Shown: piece after piece, positions 13,042 to 15,330 of the stretch
Layout: each line of letters opens with the position of its first letter
Numbering within the stretch: the stretch's first letter is position 1
Assembly (NCBI GenBank): GCA_021647265.1
Contig: JAKIVA010000055.1
Coordinates: forward strand, 1-15,330
Source of the DNA: Lutibacter sp.
GTDB lineage: Bacteria; Bacteroidota; Bacteroidia; Flavobacteriales; Flavobacteriaceae
Direction: 5' to 3'
DNA length: 15,330 bases
Notes under the pieces: model-generated
Databases searched by the model: none
What the model saw: only the letters and a program-made list of their open reading frames with translations
Told to the model about the DNA's origin: nothing
Position numbers and translations under genes: made by a program

Positions 13042-14389
13042 TTTTCAGTCTTTTTTGTTCAATTTTTTCGGACAAACGCTTTGGAATTATTGGGATTATA
13101 AGTGTTTTTTTTGGGTTGTGCTTAACAAAAGGATTTATTTGTAAATCGTGGCTCATTTTATCCTGTTCATTCATGTATTTATTTGTTCCAACCAAAATTA
13201 ATTCACCTAAATCAAATTGAGTTTGTTCTTTTTGAGCATTTTCTTTTATTTTGCGTTGAATAGTTCCTTCTTTTAATTGTTGTAAAAAGCCTCCACTTTT
13301 TTCAATATCTTTAAAAATATCCAATGCTTTTTCAGCTAGTTGTTTCGTAATAGTTTCAATATAATATGAATCAGTTGCAATATATTGTGCATTTTTAAAA
13401 TAACTTTCTTCTTTTAAAATTAATAATTGATTTCTCGCAATTCGGTCTCCAAACTCATTTGAATTGTGAAATAATATATCATATGAGCAATTCGAAATAG
13501 TATTTGCACCTCCTAAAATAGCACTCATACTTTCAGTTGTTGTACGTAACATATTTACATTATAGTCATATATTGTTTTATTCCGCAAACTTGGTTCAGT
13601 AAAAATTTCAGCAATTACAGTAGTAGTGTTGTATTCTTGTGAAATTAAGTTATATAAATATCGAAAAGCTCTAATTTTAGCAATTTCGAAAAAATAATTT
13701 GAACCCATTGAAAAGTTAAATTGGATTTTAGAAGCAATTTTCCCGTCAAATCTGTTCAAATATTCATTTGCATGAGCTAAAGCATATGCAATTTGCTGAG
13801 CGGTATTTGCACCTGCATTTTGATATAGGTTTGTATTTACGCCAAGTACGTATTTCGTAGGGTTTTCTTGAATTAATTTTTCTACAATTTTAAAATCATT
13901 GTTTAATGAAGTAAACCAATTGCCATTTCTAGCTATGTTACCAATTATATCTATATTATAAAAAACGGTTTCATCATTAAGTAATTTTGTAATATTATCT
14001 ATAAAATCCTTTGATAAGAATTCAAATTGAAAATGAAATTCATTTTTTTTATTCAATAAATTTTTAAATAATTTACTAGCATTGAAAGGTTTATTAGCAA
14101 TAAATTTTAGGGCATTGGCTCCTCTGTTTATTGACTCAATAGCTAATGTATTCGTTTTGTCTTCAGCTGAGATGAGTATTTTTTGACAAACTTTAAAATC
14201 TTTTTTTGGAGTAGGGATATTTAATTTTTCAAAATTATCTAAATGATAGAAAGGTTTTATGGTAATACCTTCATTTGTTTTTGTTAAAAGGGTACTATTA
14301 TAATCAGCACCTTTTAAATCTACTTGAATTTTTTGTTTCCAAGCTTTTGCTGAACTGGGTTCAAAATCTTTAGTTATAAAGGTACTCAT
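13031..14389 (-). CDS. mutA: Methylmalonyl-CoA mutase, small (structural) subunit
   Basis: MutA is the non-catalytic partner of MutB in the heterodimer. The 452 residues align only with the barrel part: an N-terminal interaction segment, then a degenerate TIM barrel with SESMSAILGGANTIS-type motif (TTESMSAILGGANTI here) and DRIARNQLLILKEES near the end of the barrel. Classical MutA of about 620-640 residues adds a C-terminal flavodoxin-like domain; this protein stops before it and has no DxHxxG motif, as I would expect for the short flavobacterial form. The reading frame is intact, so I regard the short form as natural. It overlaps mutB by 11 bases and follows the DivIC-like gene by 39 bases. 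Confidence 0.93.
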   Translation of the reverse strand: MSTFITKDFEPSSAKAWKQKIQVDLKGADYNSTLLTKTNEGITIKPFYHLDNFEKLNIPTPKKDFKVCQKILISAEDKTNTLAIESINRGANALKFIANKPFNASKLFKNLLNKKNEFHFQFEFLSKDFIDNITKLLNDETVFYNIDIIGNIARNGNWFTSLNNDFKIVEKLIQENPTKYVLGVNTNLYQNAGANTAQQIAYALAHANEYLNRFDGKIASKIQFNFSMGSNYFFEIAKIRAFRYLYNLISQEYNTTTVIAEIFTEPSLRNKTIYDYNVNMLRTTTESMSAILGGANTISNCSYDILFHNSNEFGDRIARNQLLILKEESYFKNAQYIATDSYYIETITKQLAEKALDIFKDIEKSGGFLQQLKEGTIQRKIKENAQKEQTQFDLGELILVGTNKYMNEQDKMSHDLQINPFVKHNPKKTLIIPIIPKRLSEKIEQKRLKNEA

Positions 14390-14428
14390 AGTTGTAATTT
14401 AGTTAAATAGATTTTAAAGAGGACTTGG

Positions 14429-14749
14429 TTAATTTTTAACCAATGTATCGTATTCTATAAGGTATATTTCTTCATTATCTTTTTTCATGTGATATTCTTC
14501 TCTAGCAAATTTTTCCAATTCTTCATTGTTTTTAAGCTTATTTATAAGCTCTTTATCCTGTTTAATTTGTGTTTTGTAATATTTTTTTTCACTTTTAAGC
14601 TTGTTTATTTCTTTGTTAAATTCTCTGTGATTAAGCATTGAGTTTTCATCAAAAAAAACCATCCAAACAATAAATATTGAAAGAATTATGACATATTTAT
14701 TTGTAATAATTTTTACAATTGGTTTATTTTTAAATTGCCTAAAAGTCAT
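14429..14749 (-). CDS. Septum formation initiator family protein (DivIC/FtsB-like)
   Basis: DivIC/FtsB proteins are single-pass bitopic membrane proteins of the cell-division complex that scaffold FtsL and FtsQ/DivIB. The 106 residues show the family plan: a short cytoplasmic N-terminus with basic residues, one membrane segment (about 19-34), a Lys/Glu-rich coiled coil (about 42-75), and the conserved tail EELEKFAREEYHMKKDNEEIY (split as EELEKFAREEYH, 76-87, and KDNEEIY, 90-96) found in the FtsB/DivIC domain. It starts three bases after the udk stop, so the two are cotranscribed. Which of FtsB or DivIC it should be called cannot be decided from sequence alone. Confidence 0.9.
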   Translation of the reverse strand: MTFRQFKNKPIVKIITNKYVIILSIFIVWMVFFDENSMLNHREFNKEINKLKSEKKYYKTQIKQDKELINKLKNNEELEKFAREEYHMKKDNEEIYLIEYDTLVKN

Positions 14750-14752
14750 AAA

Positions 14753-15330
14753 TTAAAGCTTGTTACTTATTACAGTTCTAACGATATCTACCGCAACGGT
14801 ATTGTATCTGTCGTTCGGAATAATAATGTCGGCATAATTTTTAGTCGGCTCTATAAATTGTTGATGCATAGGTTTTAAGGTGTTTTGATAACGGCTTAAA
14901 ACTTCATTTATATCGCGCCCTCGTTCTTCAATATCTCTTCTTGTACGTCTAATTAAACGTTCGTCAGCATCAGCATGTACAAATATTTTTATATCAAATA
15001 AATCACGTAAACGTTTGCTGTTAAATATTAAAATACCCTCAACAATAATTACTTTTTTGGGGTGTGTGATATGAGTATCTTCAGTACGATTATGTGTTAC
15101 AAAAGAATACACAGGCTGCTCAATTATTTTACCTTTTTTTAATTGAGTTAAGTGTTTAACAAGTAAATCAAAATCAATAGCATTTGGGTGATCAAAATTA
15201 ATTTTAGTACGTTCTTCGTATGATAAATTTGTTGTGGCGTTATAGTATGAGTCTTGAGAAATAACACAAACTTCATCATTAGGTAATTCATTTAAAATTT
15301 GATTTACAACAGTAGTTTTTCCACTTCCTG
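14753..15330 (-). CDS. udk: Uridine kinase (partial, N-terminus outside window)
   Basis: Uridine kinase phosphorylates uridine and cytidine to UMP and CMP in pyrimidine salvage. The gene continues past the right edge: the frame is open from base 15328 and the first visible residues are GSGKTTVVNQI, the end of the P-loop, so only about a dozen N-terminal residues are missing. The 191 visible residues then show SQDSYYN, NFDHPNAIDFDLL, IIEQPVYSFVTHNR, VIIVEGILIF (Walker B region), FVHADADERLIRRTRRDIEERGRD (given as ADADERLIRR and RRDIEERGRD) with the lid arginines, and FIEPTKNYADIIIPN near the end. All are typical of the Udk family. A GTG inside the frame (15110-15112) is a Val codon, not the start. 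It leads the minus-strand run into the DivIC-like gene. Confidence 0.96.
   Translation of the reverse strand, partial: GSGKTTVVNQILNELPNDEVCVISQDSYYNATTNLSYEERTKINFDHPNAIDFDLLVKHLTQLKKGKIIEQPVYSFVTHNRTEDTHITHPKKVIIVEGILIFNSKRLRDLFDIKIFVHADADERLIRRTRRDIEERGRDINEVLSRYQNTLKPMHQQFIEPTKNYADIIIPNDRYNTVAVDIVRTVISNKL

Noticed and set aside
13031..14389. mutA as a frameshifted or broken gene because it is short
   Set aside because: The frame is uninterrupted, ends in an orderly overlap with mutB, and mutB begins in a normal way.
15110..15112. GTG as the start of a short 119-residue kinase
   Set aside because: The frame is open to the window edge and the upstream part encodes the P-loop and other Udk motifs, so this is an internal Val codon.
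1..15330. Both window ends read CAGGAA inward and cut a P-loop at the same codon phase
   Set aside because: The match is only six or seven bases and the genes are unrelated P-loop proteins with similar glycine codons; coincidence or window choice explains it.

Overview
The window looks like ordinary chromosome from a member of the Bacteroidota, most likely the family Flavobacteriaceae. The DNA is very AT-rich. Starts mostly lack a Shine-Dalgarno sequence. Several upstream regions carry the Bacteroidota -7 promoter box TAnnTTTG, and the gene set is typical of flavobacteria: CdaA beside FolP, a DUF1599/BT_3928-type pair, a split methylmalonyl-CoA mutase, and a DivIC-like protein beside uridine kinase. 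I see no insertion sequences, phage genes, CRISPR array, tRNA or rRNA. The first and last genes are both cut by the window edge.

Layout: (1) 1-617 is the 3' end of an ABC exporter gene on the plus strand. It converges with a four-gene minus-strand operon (3566 to 614): LOG-family phosphoribohydrolase, folP, a small lipoprotein, and the c-di-AMP synthase cdaA. (2) 3632-5518 is a plus-strand operon of a duplicated DUF1599 protein, a DoxX-like/thioredoxin-like membrane protein and the fluoride channel crcB, closed by a strong terminator at 5545-5589. (3) 5519-8250 is a nitrogen-assimilation block: a 309-base regulatory gap, P-II (glnB), an ammonium transporter and a TorF-like putative porin. (4) 8295-9155 holds a DUF1684 lipoprotein (minus) and a divergent promoter region. 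(5) 9156-10391 is an MFS transporter with a possible attenuated leader. (6) 10388-15330 is a minus-strand run, read from the right: udk (partial), DivIC/FtsB-like protein, mutA, mutB and an exported peroxiredoxin.

The genes fall into clear jobs: c-di-AMP and folate synthesis in one operon, ammonium sensing and uptake in another, and propionyl/methylmalonyl metabolism beside nucleotide salvage and cell division.

The strongest unexplained signal is upstream of glnB. CCCT occurs at 5597, 5649, 5701 and 5754, which is a spacing of 52, 52 and 53 bases, close to five helical turns. Three of the four are CCCT-N8/9-AGGG dyads. The last dyad sits where the -33 box of the predicted glnB promoter would be. 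This looks like a helically phased operator array for an unidentified nitrogen regulator. A second candidate is the leader of the MFS gene, which has a promoter box, a 22-codon basic ORF and an intrinsic-terminator-like hairpin ending 11 bases before the start codon.
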